44,922 bases of DNA from a virus. A program made the position numbers and the translations under genes. Positions 1 to 8,897 of this stretch are shown here, one piece after another (the first letter of the stretch is position 1; each line of letters begins with the position of its first letter). The notes beneath the pieces are model-generated. The model did not search any database, was not told the DNA's origin, and worked only from the letters and a program-made list of their open reading frames with translations. The DNA lies in the IMG/VR virus record IMGVR_UViG_3300032240_001350, positions 1 to 44,922 of that record; one strand, 5' to 3'.

Positions 1-2643
1 AGCCTTAGTGCTGCAGTATCATTTTTACTTGACTCTATTGGATTCTCTAACTATTCTTTTAAAAGAGTTGATGGAGAAGTAGATCTAGTTATTCCGTTCT
101 TCTTTATTCCAACAGATAAAAACATTGCAGAAATATTACAAGACCTTGCAAGATCCACTCAGACAGCAATGTTTTTTGATGAGTACAATAATTTTATCTG
201 CATGAGCAAGTCTTACATGATGCCAACAGAAGCAGAGAGAGCGTCTGACGTTACGTTATCAAAAGAATTTAACATTATTGATGTATCTTCAAAAAATAAT
301 TCAGTTTATAACAATGGATCTCTTAATTACGAGACAAGGTCAATACAAAAAAACTACGGATCAATTAAACAAGCAAGCCTAATTGATTCTGATAAAACCT
401 GGATATACAAGCCAGTTCTTTTATGGGAAGTAACTGGAACAGAAAATACAAAAACGTCTACTGGCCAAATAACAAACCAATCAGACTACACCCTCAGCGC
501 AATCCCCCTAAATTCAAACCTGTCGGCTACAGTTCCATATGTAAAAAATAATATAGTTGTTGATAATATTATTGACTTTGGAGAAGGAGTTTATTGGATA
601 TCAAGATATAATGGATATTTTTACTCTAATGGAGAAATTATTAAATATGATGCTGTAGAGTACAGCGTCTCTGGACAAGGAAATGTTTGGATATCTAGCA
701 CACAAGAGTATTCTAATTATTTTTCTAAAATATCTTTTAATGGAAAACTTTATCCAACTGGAAGAGTTAGAATCTATTCTCTTCCTAAATATGAAACTGT
801 ACAAGGTGTTTTAAAATTAAAAAACGGAGTAGTTGAAGAACATGGTCGTGGACAGTTTGGCACCGATATTGTTGCACACAATGCAACCATATCAGATCAC
901 TGGCTAGACGCAGCCAACGTAAGAGGTTGCGATATGAATTCAGACTACTTATTTAAGACCGATTATGGAGTAGCAACTGGCACTGTTGCTGCAGCAGGAG
1001 TAAATTCTGCTACTGCTCAAAAAAGTGGAAGAACTAATATAATTAAAAACTTTTTATCAACAACATTTGTAGATGAAAAAACTATTAACTCAATAAGGTC
1101 AACACAAACTGGAACAGTTCAGTCGTCAGCATTTATTTTATCTGGCCCAAGTTTTTCTGCACAAGAAACTCCAATTAACTTTTTGTCATATGTTAAAAAA
1201 CCATTAACAGATAAGTTTAAACATTTTGGAACAAGAATGAGAATTATTGGAAAAGTTGAAAGTGGTCTATCCAATTCACAGTCAGCAGTTGGAAATACAA
1301 CGTACTATGTTGTTCCAGGAACTACACCAGATAAAAATATTAACGTTTCAGGAGGATCTGGTGGGCTTGCAGTTTTGTTAAACCCAGAAACAAATGTGGG
1401 ATATTATTTTGAAATTATAGCATTGGGATCAAACAATATCAGTTCTAATTCAAAAGCAAATGTAAACAATATTATGTTTTATAAAATACAAAAAGACTCA
1501 TCTAGTGATAAAGCGGTTCCAATTAAACTTTGGGAAGGCTTAGGTAATATAATTGTAGACAATGGGTTATTTACTGGTCAATATAGAATGGCGTCTGAAC
1601 AGAACCCAACAGTTTATGATCTTGCAGTTGAGTATATAGATATTGGAAACATTAGAAGGTTTTACTTATATATAAACGGGGTATTAATAAAAACCGTTGA
1701 CGATGCATCTCCACTACCAACATATAACAACATGGCTTTATTTACCCGTGGCTCATCAAAGATGATGTTTGAAAATATATATGCGTTAACAACAAACTAT
1801 AGTCAAAACACCTCCAACATTCTTGAAACGCCAGTTCAATCTGTATATGGGGATGATGCTGTGGATGTTCATGAGTCATTTAAAAAATATGCCTTAAGTG
1901 GTATGATTCAAAATACCTATCTTTCAGGTATTGATCCATCACAACCACCAAAATATAATATATACTTTGAAGAGTTTGGAACAATCATGAGAGAGTGTGC
2001 AACATTTAATGTTAAATATGATAAGGCTTATCCAGCGCTTTACGCAAAACTATCTCCAACCTTTAACTCATTAAAAACATATTCGGTATCTGGATTTAGG
2101 GCTGGATCGTACGGCGCTGAGTTTATGGTATTTAATGCAACAGATACTGCAATCAGTTTAGATTCATCAAGTGGAAACTATCTAAGAATACAGGGTGTAA
2201 CATTTACGCAGCAAAGTGCTAACAAATTGACAGTCGATGAATTTTTTAATAAGGGTAGTGATTTTTCTGATCCACAATTTGCTGGCTCAAATCTTGTGTC
2301 ATCTCCATTTAAAGTAAAAAAACAATATGAAGGAATTAAACTAAGTAGAATGCTTCATGGTAATAAAGATTTTTCTTTAGATGTTCCCTATGTTCAATCT
2401 TCAGACGAAGCAAACTCTTTAATGTCCTGGCTAACACAAAGAATCATGAAACCTAGAAATTCTATTGGACTTAAAATTTTTTCATTGCCAACAATGCAAC
2501 TAGGAGATATTGTAAAGATTGATTATTTAGATAATAATATTGATGTCTTAGACTCAAAAGATAAGCGATATGTTGTATATAGCATAGACTATACTAGATC
2601 TATAGCGGGTCCAGAGATGACAGTATACTTGGGGGAAATATAA
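1..2643 (+). CDS. Tail-tip/minor tail protein with a jelly-roll domain (5' partial)
   Basis: The frame is open from base 1, so the gene starts upstream; the first ATG at 169 is internal. At least 880 residues are present. Bases about 1200-1800 encode a beta-rich stretch resembling a laminin-G/concanavalin-type jelly roll, with a phrase like RFYLYINGVLIKTVD followed by FENIYAL. Such modules in phage tails bind glycans. The C-terminus has the pattern of tail-hub/tail-tip proteins (LGDIVKIDY, RYVVYSIDY, GPEMTVYL). The next gene follows after 1 base, inside a run of virion-type genes. Placement in the tail tip or baseplate and a carbohydrate-binding role are inferred from composition and position; no catalytic motif is visible. 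Confidence 0.65.
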   Translation, partial: SLSAAVSFLLDSIGFSNYSFKRVDGEVDLVIPFFFIPTDKNIAEILQDLARSTQTAMFFDEYNNFICMSKSYMMPTEAERASDVTLSKEFNIIDVSSKNNSVYNNGSLNYETRSIQKNYGSIKQASLIDSDKTWIYKPVLLWEVTGTENTKTSTGQITNQSDYTLSAIPLNSNLSATVPYVKNNIVVDNIIDFGEGVYWISRYNGYFYSNGEIIKYDAVEYSVSGQGNVWISSTQEYSNYFSKISFNGKLYPTGRVRIYSLPKYETVQGVLKLKNGVVEEHGRGQFGTDIVAHNATISDHWLDAANVRGCDMNSDYLFKTDYGVATGTVAAAGVNSATAQKSGRTNIIKNFLSTTFVDEKTINSIRSTQTGTVQSSAFILSGPSFSAQETPINFLSYVKKPLTDKFKHFGTRMRIIGKVESGLSNSQSAVGNTTYYVVPGTTPDKNINVSGGSGGLAVLLNPETNVGYYFEIIALGSNNISSNSKANVNNIMFYKIQKDSSSDKAVPIKLWEGLGNIIVDNGLFTGQYRMASEQNPTVYDLAVEYIDIGNIRRFYLYINGVLIKTVDDASPLPTYNNMALFTRGSSKMMFENIYALTTNYSQNTSNILETPVQSVYGDDAVDVHESFKKYALSGMIQNTYLSGIDPSQPPKYNIYFEEFGTIMRECATFNVKYDKAYPALYAKLSPTFNSLKTYSVSGFRAGSYGAEFMVFNATDTAISLDSSSGNYLRIQGVTFTQQSANKLTVDEFFNKGSDFSDPQFAGSNLVSSPFKVKKQYEGIKLSRMLHGNKDFSLDVPYVQSSDEANSLMSWLTQRIMKPRNSIGLKIFSLPTMQLGDIVKIDYLDNNIDVLDSKDKRYVVYSIDYTRSIAGPEMTVYLGEI

Positions 2644-2644
2644 T

Positions 2645-3136
2645 ATGGCAGTAGACGCATCATCAGCAACACCTACAACTAATAGCGCAACATCTCAAAG
2701 TGCTGTAAAGATACCAACACCAGATCTGGTTCTTTTTAATACTGCCCCAATGCCAATTGAGGTAATGAGCGATTTAATATTTGAAGATATTGGCGGTATA
2801 GAGTTACTAAGCCTATCAAGATCAGATATGGTAAATGGACAAGATATATTGTACTCTCCAATTAGTAATTTAAGTAGTATATTCTTTCAGTACAACCCAC
2901 TAAACCTGATTGCGATGCAAGGAACAATTCAGTCAACATTTGATGCTTTCCCCTTAAAGTTTGAACAATACGTTCCAGAAAACGGAAGCGGTACAGATGG
3001 TGCTATTGTTTATATTGATAGCGCTACAGGAGACCTAGTAATCAATGTTGTCAATCTTGGTAGTGACGAAAATGTACGTGTTGAAATACAGGTAAATGGG
3101 ACCAAGTATAATGATACAATATATAGGGCGGGATAA
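2645..3136 (+). CDS. Putative structural (tail) protein of unknown function
   Basis: A 163-residue protein without a recognised family. The first 20 residues are Ser/Thr/Ala-rich, and the rest alternates short hydrophobic and polar stretches, as in small beta-rich virion proteins. The C-terminal half (GDLVINVVNLGSDENVRVEIQ) looks like a beta sandwich. It lies 1 base after the tail-tip gene and 2 bases before a fibre-like gene, so it is probably co-translated with them. No signal peptide, membrane segment or catalytic motif is visible. A baseplate or fibre-connector role is inferred from position only. Confidence 0.5.
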   Translation: MAVDASSATPTTNSATSQSAVKIPTPDLVLFNTAPMPIEVMSDLIFEDIGGIELLSLSRSDMVNGQDILYSPISNLSSIFFQYNPLNLIAMQGTIQSTFDAFPLKFEQYVPENGSGTDGAIVYIDSATGDLVINVVNLGSDENVRVEIQVNGTKYNDTIYRAG

Positions 3137-3138
3137 AT

Positions 3139-4341
3139 ATGATAACTAATACTGGCAAAAACATACTAGCAAAATACCTTATCGGGCAGGCACCAGCCTA
3201 TGCCTCATATATTGCTATAGGCTGTGGACCAAAACCTGTTGACTCTAGCCATGCATTTACAAATCAGGAAGTATCTGATATGAGCAATAAAACTAGCCTT
3301 GATTTTGAGATGCAGAGAGTTCCGATTACATCAAGAGGATATGTCAAAGAAAATGGTGTGTCTAAAATTGTATTTACTGCAGAACTAGACTCAACCCCAA
3401 GATACGAAATATCAGAAGTTGGAGTATTTTCTGTTGGATCTAATACTGCTAACGGAGCATATGATAGTAAGTCTTTATTCTCTTGGGCTAATAACGAAAA
3501 CTGGAAACTATATAGTCCTTCATCTGGCTCAGGAACAATTACAGAAATTCCACAAATACTAGACCCGCTTAGTACTAATACAGTTACAAGCGCTGTGACA
3601 AATAATATCCTTGGGTCATACAATGTAGGAACAAATGGAGCACTTGTTGAATGCCCAGTAATAAAAACAAGTGCAGAAAACACTATCTTTAACTCAAGCG
3701 TAAGAATTGCAAGAAATGAAAGATCTAGATTTTTAAATGAAACAGTTTTAGTGCGGGGAGATTCTGCAACAATAACAAAAGCAAGTGGAAGACTCTCAGC
3801 GTCTGCAACATCCAAATGTTTAATCTATACTGGAGTCTCTATTGACCTAACAAGAAACTCATCGGTTGATGAGTTAAAACTTGCCTTTTCTGTTGTTAAC
3901 AAAAATGAAACTGGGTTAGATCCAGAAAAATTTAAAATCATTCTAGAGTTTGCATCAACAGATGGAACTCAAACTGCAAGAATGGAAATTGACTCAGATG
4001 ATATGTCAATAGATCTTTCTTCAAATAGATATTTTGTTGTAACAAAGCAATTACAGGAGTTATTCTATAACTCTGGGTCAACTCCATTTTCTTGGAATTC
4101 TGTTAATTTAGTAAAGGCCTATGCTTCTGTATTTAGAAAAAATTCAAGTAATGCTTATGTTGTTTCATCAGACTACTATGTATCCTTTGATGGATTGAGA
4201 CTAGAAAATAAGTCTACATCAAACCCACTTTATGGACTTACTGGTTACTCTATTGTTAAAAATGTAGATGCAAAGCCAATTGTTAAGCAGACTGCATATT
4301 CTGGTTATATTGAATTTAGATTTGCTATTGAGGTGCAATAG
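3139..4341 (+). CDS. Putative tail fibre/appendage protein
   Basis: A 400-residue protein whose N-terminus (ITNTGKNILAKYLIGQAP, then YIAIGCG) resembles the attachment domain of phage tail-fibre and tail-collar proteins, which often open with a statement about an object with constant geometry and then EISEVGVF. That phrase occurs near residue 90 (RYEISEVGVFSVG). The remainder is Ser/Thr/Asn-rich and beta-like, typical of fibre shafts. It overlaps the next gene by 1 base. It probably takes part in host recognition. The family match is by eye; a baseplate wedge protein is an alternative. Confidence 0.5.
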   Translation: MITNTGKNILAKYLIGQAPAYASYIAIGCGPKPVDSSHAFTNQEVSDMSNKTSLDFEMQRVPITSRGYVKENGVSKIVFTAELDSTPRYEISEVGVFSVGSNTANGAYDSKSLFSWANNENWKLYSPSSGSGTITEIPQILDPLSTNTVTSAVTNNILGSYNVGTNGALVECPVIKTSAENTIFNSSVRIARNERSRFLNETVLVRGDSATITKASGRLSASATSKCLIYTGVSIDLTRNSSVDELKLAFSVVNKNETGLDPEKFKIILEFASTDGTQTARMEIDSDDMSIDLSSNRYFVVTKQLQELFYNSGSTPFSWNSVNLVKAYASVFRKNSSNAYVVSSDYYVSFDGLRLENKSTSNPLYGLTGYSIVKNVDAKPIVKQTAYSGYIEFRFAIEVQ

Positions 4342-4784
4342 TGGCAACACCAGATCCAGGTATAAAAAATATTATAATTCAAAAAAAAGATCTACCAGCC
4401 TACGATGGTAAAAATAGTTCTTATACAATAAGATATAAGATAGTCTCTTCTGATGGAAATAGATCATCACATTGGTCTCCACAAAGAACTATTATCGTTG
4501 CAAAACCATTAAATATGAATTTTAATGTTGCAGTATCTGGTCCAAATGTTGTAGCAGTTTGGGATCATTCAAGTGGAAATATTTCTGACAAATTTGATGT
4601 TTATGTTAAATGGTCTGGAGATACAGAATGGTCTTTTGTTACTACAGTATCTTCATCTTATTTTGCAACATTAAAGAAACAGGCCAAAACAACTGTTCAG
4701 GTTGCAGTACAACAGGAGACATATCAAAAACAAAGATTTAATAATTCTACCCTATGGGAAAGCGGAGTTATATCACTGGCTTAG
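4341..4784 (+). CDS. Small fibronectin-III/Ig-like tail protein
   Basis: A 147-residue protein that starts at GTG; the G is the last base of the previous TAG stop. Residues about 25-140 look like one fibronectin type III-like beta sandwich: YTIRYKIVSSDGNRSSHWSP, then VVAVWDHSSG, then DKFDVYVKWSG and WSFVTTVSSSYF. FNIII domains are common in phage tail proteins, where they may contact cell-surface polysaccharide. There is no signal peptide, so it is probably a virion part. A promoter begins directly after its TAG stop, so it closes the tail transcript unit. Confidence 0.5.
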   Translation: MATPDPGIKNIIIQKKDLPAYDGKNSSYTIRYKIVSSDGNRSSHWSPQRTIIVAKPLNMNFNVAVSGPNVVAVWDHSSGNISDKFDVYVKWSGDTEWSFVTTVSSSYFATLKKQAKTTVQVAVQQETYQKQRFNNSTLWESGVISLA

Positions 4785-4793
4785 TGGTATAAT
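4785..4793 (+). promoter_or_regulatory. Extended -10 promoter, leaderless type
   Basis: TGGTATAAT follows immediately after the TAG stop of the upstream gene. Five bases separate TATAAT from the ATG at 4799, so a normal start site 6-7 bases downstream of the -10 would fall on or next to the ATG. No SD lies in the gap. No good -35 is visible around 4765-4770 (GAGTTA). Confidence 0.6.
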
Positions 4794-4798
4794 TAAGT

Positions 4799-5242
4799 AT
4801 GGCAAAAATTCCCCTCCCTGAGCGTGGTCAACCACTAGATGTAACATATGTCTATCAGATGGCTAATTCTATTAATGATCTTGCCTCAGCAATATCTCCA
4901 TCAACGTATAAGTATGTTACTGTGGATGCAGGTTCAGCAGGAAAGCAAAGCGTAAGAACTTCAGAAGCAAGAATTATTGGTGGATATGTTTCTATTAATA
5001 ATAATACATCTGTAACTGCTTCAGAAGAAAAAGATTTTTCATATGATTTTTCAACAGATTTTAAATATGCTCCAATAGTTGTTGCAACTGTTGTAAATGC
5101 GGGAGGAACCGATGCTGGTAGTGATATGTCAGTAATCATCAAGCCACCATCTACTAACAAAGTAGAAGGGTCTGTTAGATTTAACAAAGGTGGCATTGTG
5201 ACCGCTGGAGTTAATCTTATTATCATCGGCATACCAAATTAA
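4799..5242 (+). CDS. Putative small virion/fibre-tip protein
   Basis: A 147-residue protein. Residues about 40-147 form a probable beta-sandwich domain (FKYAPIVVATVVNAGG, then SVRFNKGGIVTAG) of the sort seen in receptor-binding tips and H-type-lectin-like modules of tail fibres. The family is not certain. Its start is set by a promoter with only 5 bases between TATAAT and ATG, so it is probably translated from a leaderless message. Its stop overlaps the next ATG by 1 base. It ends the tail-like genes and may be transcribed with the regulatory genes that follow. Confidence 0.5.
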   Translation: MAKIPLPERGQPLDVTYVYQMANSINDLASAISPSTYKYVTVDAGSAGKQSVRTSEARIIGGYVSINNNTSVTASEEKDFSYDFSTDFKYAPIVVATVVNAGGTDAGSDMSVIIKPPSTNKVEGSVRFNKGGIVTAGVNLIIIGIPN

Positions 5243-5433
5243 TGCTGAGATGCTTAAAATGCAAAGGAAGAATGTTCTTAGACAGGATATACTCATCCCC
5301 AATGCATCTCGAATCATATTGTATGCTCTGTGGATCTAGAAGGTTTTTTAATCCACCCAATAGTTCGGAAGAGGGAAAATGGCTACTAAAAAAGGAACTA
5401 CAGAGGTCGAAGGCTACAATCTCCTCCCTATAA
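5242..5433 (+). CDS. Small zinc-ribbon protein
   Basis: 63 residues with two Cys pairs: CLKC near residue 4 and CMLCGSRRF near residue 28. This is a four-Cys zinc-ribbon arrangement. The ATG shares a base with the previous TAA stop, and the 3' end overlaps the next gene by 55 bases in another frame. The overlap makes the last third less certain, but the Cys spacing argues for a real gene. Likely nucleic-acid or protein binding; no specific role can be assigned. Confidence 0.55.
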   Translation: MLRCLKCKGRMFLDRIYSSPMHLESYCMLCGSRRFFNPPNSSEEGKWLLKKELQRSKATISSL

Positions 5434-5924
5434 TTCCTGGCAACAAAAAAGTTTGGTTTTTAAATAAAGATCTTGTTCGCATTTATCACTACAACCAGTC
5501 CAATGGAATAATGTCTGTTTATAATATTACTAAAGATCAAATTGAAAGTTGTTTAATTAGTGATTTTAAAAATAAAAGAGAGCGAGCATATACGGTAGGC
5601 CAGACTGCTGATTTAGTTAATCGTCATAAAAAATATATGCCATCATTAATGAAACGAGGAGTCATTCCATTTCCTACGGGATCACAAAAAGGCGGGGACA
5701 GAGGATGGCAAGTAAGATCATACTACTCAGAATCCCAAGTAAGAGAGATACGTGATATACTTGCTACACACCATATTGGTAGACCAAGAAAAGATAATTT
5801 AATAACAAACGATATAACACCCACAAAGGCTGAATTGACAAGACGAATGGGGGATGGTATACTTAAATATACGAAAACTGAAGATGGAAGATTTATTCCA
5901 ATTTGGAACGAATCAATTAATTAA
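5379..5924 (+). CDS. MerR/excisionase-like helix-turn-helix protein
   Basis: 181 residues. Residues about 70-125 read as a MerR-type winged helix: YTVGQTADLVNRHKKYMPSL, then MKRGVIPFP, then a Gly/Arg wing and YYSESQVREIRDIL. A MerR domain normally binds promoter DNA as a dimer. The ATG has a strong SD (GAGGG) 4 bases upstream. No ligand-binding C-terminal domain is evident; the tail is short and basic/polar. It sits just upstream of the replication genes and may regulate them or act in DNA maintenance. Confidence 0.6.
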   Translation: MATKKGTTEVEGYNLLPIIPGNKKVWFLNKDLVRIYHYNQSNGIMSVYNITKDQIESCLISDFKNKRERAYTVGQTADLVNRHKKYMPSLMKRGVIPFPTGSQKGGDRGWQVRSYYSESQVREIRDILATHHIGRPRKDNLITNDITPTKAELTRRMGDGILKYTKTEDGRFIPIWNESIN

Positions 5925-5934
5925 GGGGTATAGA

Positions 5935-6141
5935 ATGAATAACGAAGAGACAAAAGTATCTGTAACACTAGGATACACACTTAACCTAGGTAATTTTCAA
6001 TCACTCAGACTTGATCTTGGTGTTGTAGAAAATCGCAAGAATGGTGAAACAGTTGACCAGGCTTTTGAACGTGTGTACAAGTTTGTTGAAGACAAACTGA
6101 CGGCTAAGATTAACGAAGCAAAGTCTGAAATAAACGAGTAA
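5935..6141 (+). CDS. Conserved small phage protein
   Basis: 68 residues if started at 5935, where AAGGGG lies 7 bases upstream; an in-frame ATG at 5854 lies inside the previous gene and has no SD. The N-terminal half is beta-like (VSVTLGYTLNLGNFQSLRLD). The C-terminal half is an amphipathic helix (DQAFERVYKFVEDKL, then IEAKSE-like charge). I recall similar short proteins in many actinobacterial phages, without a known function. It overlaps the next gene by 1 base. Confidence 0.55.
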   Translation: MNNEETKVSVTLGYTLNLGNFQSLRLDLGVVENRKNGETVDQAFERVYKFVEDKLTAKINEAKSEINE

Positions 6142-6449
6142 TGGCCGAACGCAAAGACCGAATGGCTTTGCTTTCAAGATACAGTAAGTATCACACAGCA
6201 AGGTACGAGTCAAAGCCATCATTAAATTTAAACGTTGAGCAATGGGCTTCTGACGCACTTGTAGAGTCCTACGGAATAGGAGAATGCTATGATTTACTTG
6301 AATACTATTTTAGTGTTGCTTCCTCTCCTTCTTGGAATTACTTTGCATACAATGCAGAAAAAATATTACAAGCAAGACTAGACAAGAAAAAAGACGACAA
6401 AGAACGATTAGAGCGCAGAGCAAAAGCAAAGGAGTGGCTAAGTGAGTAA
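6141..6449 (+). CDS. Small helical protein upstream of DnaB
   Basis: 102 residues, helical, with a very basic/acidic C-terminus (KKKDDKERLERRAKAKEWL). It shares one base with the previous stop and overlaps the DnaB gene by 8 bases. No family is recognised. Phage helicase loaders are often encoded next to the helicase and are short and helical, so a loader or helicase-partner role is possible, but this is inferred from position only. There is no P-loop, so it is not a DnaC-type AAA+ loader. Confidence 0.5.
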   Translation: MAERKDRMALLSRYSKYHTARYESKPSLNLNVEQWASDALVESYGIGECYDLLEYYFSVASSPSWNYFAYNAEKILQARLDKKKDDKERLERRAKAKEWLSE

Positions 6450-7662
6450 TACAGAATCAAAGTTAATTTCTGCAGTATTAAAAGATAAACAAGCCCACGT
6501 CCTGCTTCAAGCCAACATTGATTCAATACTTAGAACCCACGGAGATATTTGGACATTTATCCGAAAATATTTTGAGGTTAATGGATCCACCCCACCAGTT
6601 AGTTTAGTTATTGAGAAGTTTAGAGACTTTATCCCCACAGAAGATATTGGGGCAACAAAGCACCACTTAGAAGAGTTACGTGCAGAATATTTAACAGATA
6701 GTCTTAAAGATATAATTAGGTCAGCAGCATCAGATGTTCAGTCTGGCCATGGTCCAGAGGCCTTAGATTCTTTGATTACTTCCACATCGGCATTAAAAAA
6801 GAATACATCTTCAATTCGTGATATTGACGTTACAGATCTAGACTCTGCAGTTGCATACTTTGAAAATGTAAAGAAGATGCAGGCTTTAGGGCACGTAGGA
6901 ATTAAGACTGGTCTTCCAGGTTTTGACAACTACCTTCCAGCAGGAATCATGCCAGGGCAATTAGGAGTCTTCCTTGCATACCCAGGTATTGGAAAGTCCT
7001 GGCTGGCTCTCTACTTTGCTGTACAGGCCTGGAAACAGGGTCGTAGCCCAATGGTCATTAGCCTTGAAATGAGCGAGACAGAAGTCCGTAACCGTGTGTT
7101 TACTATTATGGGTGAAGGTCTTTGGTCACACAGAAAGATTTCGAATGGTCAAATTGAAATAGATATGCTTAAGAGTTGGCATGCAAAGAATATTCAAGGA
7201 AAGCCAGAGTTCCATATTATTTCAAATGATCAGGGTGGAGAAATTAATCCATCCGTTCTTCGTGGAAAGATTGATCAGTATAAGCCAGACTTTGTAATCG
7301 TTGACTACCTTCAGTTAATGGCTCCTAATCAGAAGTCAGATAATGAAACGGTAAGAATGAAGAACCTTTCACGAGAACTTAAACTTATGGCAATTAGTGA
7401 AGAGGTTCCTATTATTGCTATCTCATCTGCAACCCCAGATGATGTAAATGACTTATCAACTGTTCCAACTCTTGGACAGACTGCTTGGTCAAGACAGATT
7501 GCCTATGATGCCGACTGGGTGCTTGCCCTTGGTCGTGGAACTAATAGTGATATTATTGAGTGTGCTTTCCGTAAAAACCGTAATGGATATATGGGAGACT
7601 TCTTAGTCCAGTGTGATTTTGACAAGGGATACTATAGATACAAAGACTTTGAGGATAAGTAA
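6442..7662 (+). CDS. dnaB: DnaB-like replicative DNA helicase
   Basis: 406 residues, GTG start with GGAG 8 bases upstream. The RecA-like motor domain is clear: Walker A YPGIGKSW (residues 180-187), an ISLEMSETE motif near 206, and Walker B FVIVDYLQLM (Asp288), followed by a DnaB-type sensor/arginine region. The N-terminal ~150 residues are short and diverged relative to bacterial DnaB (about 450 residues). It unwinds duplex DNA 5'-3' at the fork. It is the first of the replication genes; primase, DnaE and RecA follow. The stop lies just before a leaderless-type promoter. Confidence 0.93.
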   Translation: MSNTESKLISAVLKDKQAHVLLQANIDSILRTHGDIWTFIRKYFEVNGSTPPVSLVIEKFRDFIPTEDIGATKHHLEELRAEYLTDSLKDIIRSAASDVQSGHGPEALDSLITSTSALKKNTSSIRDIDVTDLDSAVAYFENVKKMQALGHVGIKTGLPGFDNYLPAGIMPGQLGVFLAYPGIGKSWLALYFAVQAWKQGRSPMVISLEMSETEVRNRVFTIMGEGLWSHRKISNGQIEIDMLKSWHAKNIQGKPEFHIISNDQGGEINPSVLRGKIDQYKPDFVIVDYLQLMAPNQKSDNETVRMKNLSRELKLMAISEEVPIIAISSATPDDVNDLSTVPTLGQTAWSRQIAYDADWVLALGRGTNSDIIECAFRKNRNGYMGDFLVQCDFDKGYYRYKDFEDK

Positions 7663-7671
7663 ACATATGGG

Positions 7672-7677
7672 TATAAT
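7672..7677 (+). promoter_or_regulatory. -10 promoter, leaderless type
   Basis: GGGTATAAT lies 9 bases after the DnaB stop. Six bases separate TATAAT from the ATG at 7684. The T of a TGn extension is missing (GGG instead). The expected transcription start falls at the start codon, and there is no SD. Confidence 0.55.
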
Positions 7678-7683
7678 TAATGT

Positions 7684-8028
7684 ATGGAAAGCGTACACCA
7701 CAAACCAATTAAAAGGTTTAACCTATCAGGGGTTATTCACGATGAGTCAGCCCTAGGCAGGCTCAAGTTAGAATATATCAGGCTGCTAGTATCAGAAATG
7801 AAACTAACAGGGTACGTTCCAAGGTTTGACATAGAAGTAGATTTTACTGTAGACTATAATAGTAAAAAGAAATATTTTGAGTTTGAGATCACGGTACATG
7901 GAATATACGTAGGAAGAAAGCAGAGCGAATGGATAGATGGAATAGACGGGCACAAGGTGATTTATACACCGCCGAACAAATTAAAAGAGTCCTCACGGGC
8001 GCAGGCATTGAAGTCGAATCTGACTTAG
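7684..8028 (+). CDS. Unknown protein overlapping the primase gene
   Basis: 114 residues with no recognised family. Residues about 15-85 mix helix (GRLKLEYIRLLVSEMK) and long strands (FDIEVDFTVDY, then YFEFEITVHGIYVG). It starts 6 bases after a TATAAT box, which supports the start and suggests a leaderless message. The last 100 bases overlap the primase gene in another frame, an unusually long overlap here, so its final ~33 residues are dually constrained. Possibly a primase-associated factor, judged only by position. Confidence 0.5.
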   Translation: MESVHHKPIKRFNLSGVIHDESALGRLKLEYIRLLVSEMKLTGYVPRFDIEVDFTVDYNSKKKYFEFEITVHGIYVGRKQSEWIDGIDGHKVIYTPPNKLKESSRAQALKSNLT

Positions 8029-8873
8029 ATTTAAACTACATTATATTTTGCCCTTTCCATAATAACAGTCGCACACCAGCAGGAGAGGTTCACAAAGAGA
8101 ATGGATTGTTTTTCTGTTTCTCTTGTCAAAAGACCGCACCTCTTATTGAGGTTGTCATGCATTCATCTGGCAGATCATACTTTGAGGCAGCCAGATTTAT
8201 AAAATCAAAAGAAGGTGAAACTAACCTTGAAGCAGAAGTACAAAAACAACTATACGCAAAACCAGAGTTCCTTCCATTTGACGAGGTAGTCTTAAAGCGT
8301 TTATACAATGGACTGCTAGTTTCAGATAGAGCAAAAAACTATTTTAAATATAGAAAAATAAATACGGAATCCTGGTCAAAGTTTTCTTTGGGCTACTCTA
8401 TCAAGCAAGATATGGTTACAGTTCCAGTACACAGTCCAGACGGAATGCCTATAGGTTTTGTTGGAAGATCTGTTGAGGGTAAAGAGTTTAAAAATACTCC
8501 AGGTCTACCAAAAGCAAAGACTTTATTTAATTTACATAGAGTAAAGACGTCAGATAATGTATACATTGTTGAATCTTCTTTTGATTCAATTAGACTAGAC
8601 CAAGTAGGCATCCCGTCAGTTGCTACACTTGGCGCAAATGTATCTAAGGCGCAAGTAGAATTGCTTCAGAAATATTTTAACAATGTAGTAGTTGTTGCTG
8701 ATAATGATGAGGCAGGAGGAAACATGAAAGACAGGATAATTGAAAAACTTGGATCTCGTGTTTCCGTTATAAAGTTAGACACAAAATATAAAGACATAGG
8801 CGATATGGATGATGACTCAATTGCTGGATTACAGTTCCAGTTTGACAAATCCATCATGTCTATGCTAAACTAA
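7929..8873 (+). CDS. DnaG-like DNA primase (CHC2 zinc finger + TOPRIM)
   Basis: 314 residues, about half the length of bacterial DnaG, a common phage form. A CHC2 zinc-binding domain is at the N-terminus: Cys41-x2-His44 and Cys63-x2-Cys66. A primase core follows. The TOPRIM domain has the glutamate motif VYIVESSFDSIRL and the acidic motif VVVVADNDEAGG. It makes RNA primers for DnaE, presumably with the adjacent DnaB. The start lies inside the preceding gene; the zinc finger begins at residue 41, so no later start would keep the domain. No C-terminal helicase-interaction domain is seen. Confidence 0.9.
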   Translation: MDRWNRRAQGDLYTAEQIKRVLTGAGIEVESDLDLNYIIFCPFHNNSRTPAGEVHKENGLFFCFSCQKTAPLIEVVMHSSGRSYFEAARFIKSKEGETNLEAEVQKQLYAKPEFLPFDEVVLKRLYNGLLVSDRAKNYFKYRKINTESWSKFSLGYSIKQDMVTVPVHSPDGMPIGFVGRSVEGKEFKNTPGLPKAKTLFNLHRVKTSDNVYIVESSFDSIRLDQVGIPSVATLGANVSKAQVELLQKYFNNVVVVADNDEAGGNMKDRIIEKLGSRVSVIKLDTKYKDIGDMDDDSIAGLQFQFDKSIMSMLN

Positions 8874-8897
8874 GATAACAACACAAAGGAGAATAAT

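Noticed and set aside
3264-3815. 183-codon open frame on the minus strand
   Set aside because: It lies entirely within the tail-fibre-like gene, has no SD and low-complexity hydrophobic content; it is a shadow of the plus-strand codon pattern.
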